NCBI RefSeq assembly: GCF_002238045.1
Contig: NZ_NBYO01000001.1
Coordinates: 1,490,161-1,554,160 of the forward strand
Origin: Notoacmeibacter marinus
Lineage (GTDB): Bacteria > Pseudomonadota > Alphaproteobacteria > Rhizobiales > Rhizobiaceae
Reading direction: 5' to 3'
Length of the DNA: 64,000 bases
Shown: piece by piece, positions 63,677 to 64,000 of the stretch
Layout: the number at the start of each line of letters is the position of its first letter
Numbering within the stretch: the stretch's first letter is position 1
Notes under the pieces: generated by a model
The model's database searches: none
Told to the model about the DNA's origin: nothing
Seen by the model: the letters and a program-made list of their open reading frames with translations, nothing else
Translations under genes and position numbers: made by a program

Positions 63677-64000
63677 GCAACGCCGATCCGCGCATCCTGC
63701 TGGTCGTCGCCTGCGCGCTCGTCGATACCGATGGGCGCGTGCTTCTGACGCAGCGGCCAGAGGGCAAGGCGCTGGCCGGCCTTTGGGAGTTTCCCGGTGG
63801 CAAGATCGATCCAGGCGAAAGGCCGGAGGACGCGCTGATCCGCGAACTGGACGAGGAACTGGGTATCGTGACGCAGGCCGCCTGCCTCGCGCCGCTGACC
63901 TTTGCGTCCCACGCCTATGACGACTTCCACCTTTTGATGCCGCTCTTCGTCTGCCGCCGTTTTTCCGGCACGCCGATCGGGCGGGAGGGGCAGGCGATCA
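63673..64000 (+). CDS. mutT: 8-oxo-dGTP diphosphatase / NUDIX hydrolase (3' end cut off)
   Basis: A NUDIX enzyme expected to clear oxidised nucleotides such as 8-oxo-dGTP. The 109 visible codons include RPEGKALAGLWEFPGGKIDPGE and a complete NUDIX box with RELDEELGI. The gene runs off the end of the window. ATG at 63673 is in an ATGA overlap with the GNAT gene. Confidence 0.9.
   Translation, partial: MSNADPRILLVVACALVDTDGRVLLTQRPEGKALAGLWEFPGGKIDPGERPEDALIRELDEELGIVTQAACLAPLTFASHAYDDFHLLMPLFVCRRFSGTPIGREGQAI

Noticed and set aside
1-64000. CRISPR arrays, insertion sequences or prophage
   Set aside because: No regularly spaced repeats, no transposase motifs and no phage structural genes were seen on either strand.

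Overview
The window reads as a stretch of core chromosome from a GC-rich alphaproteobacterium, most likely order Hyphomicrobiales (Rhizobiales). The evidence is gene content and order: cobS-cobT beside a J-domain gene and bolA, DUF3108 divergent from rpmB, bioY with a BioR-type GntR regulator and BioR boxes, argH-lptM-lysA, a TIGR02302 low-complexity protein, etfBA with a 3-hydroxybutyryl-CoA dehydrogenase, and argJ-GNAT-mutT. I cannot fix the family or genus from sequence alone. I see no prophage, insertion sequence, CRISPR array or secretion cluster. No gene-free stretch exceeds about 300 bases.

Layout. 1-9.1 kb: cell-wall carboxypeptidase (5' cut off), a CobW/COG0523 metallochaperone GTPase, TusA, a YafK-like L,D-transpeptidase, accA, xerD, aroK-aroB and a CNNM/CorC protein. 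9.1-17.6 kb: BolA, J-domain protein, cobS-cobT (aerobic cobalt chelatase), a phytase-like esterase, an M48 protease with a start-codon problem, rpmB with a terminator and a hairpin in its leader, DUF3108 and a drug/metabolite transporter. 17.6-19.4 kb: a biotin module (bioY-DUF1284 and bioR, each preceded by a BioR box). 19.4-28.2 kb: gloB, methyltransferase, hisC-tyrC, DUF2125, ChaC, plsC, ydcF and ftsEX. 28.2-32.4 kb: two tandem CtrA-type sites, a 69-residue membrane protein and a single-domain response regulator, a frameshifted secreted-protein gene and TIGR02302. 32.4-38.1 kb: lysA-lptM-argH, a TlpA-like thioredoxin and a GGDEF-EAL protein. 38.1-45 kb: the carboxyspermidine-type polyamine pair, a DUF4442 protein, hbd, an unrecognised gene and etfAB. 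45-50.5 kb: a decayed rhomboid gene, PduO-type adenosyltransferase, a HIG1 protein, YihY, a DMT transporter, a small membrane protein, GluQRS and AlkA. 50.7-57.5 kb: HNH nuclease, DsbB, YqaA, tRNA-Leu(CAA), Lrp/hppD divergent pair, DUF4112, and a FemAB/BioF2-like acetyltransferase with a flippase. 57.6-64 kb: secA, parvulin isomerase, argJ, GNAT and mutT (3' cut off).

Most genes are housekeeping: aromatic amino acid synthesis and breakdown (aroK, aroB, hisC, tyrC, hppD), lysine and arginine synthesis, cobalamin and biotin supply, envelope and division, and acyl-CoA oxidation with its electron carrier. The parts worth a second look are regulatory and lesion-type signals. They are paired TTAA-N7-TTAA sites between ftsE and a response-regulator operon, and a perfect 18-bp palindrome upstream of etfBA. 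Two long hairpins overlap ribosome binding sites, and a terminator-like hairpin sits in the rpmB leader. Three genes have reading frames that do not open or run properly. An unrecognised 289-residue protein sits between etfA and hbd. None of these is proven to be a new system.
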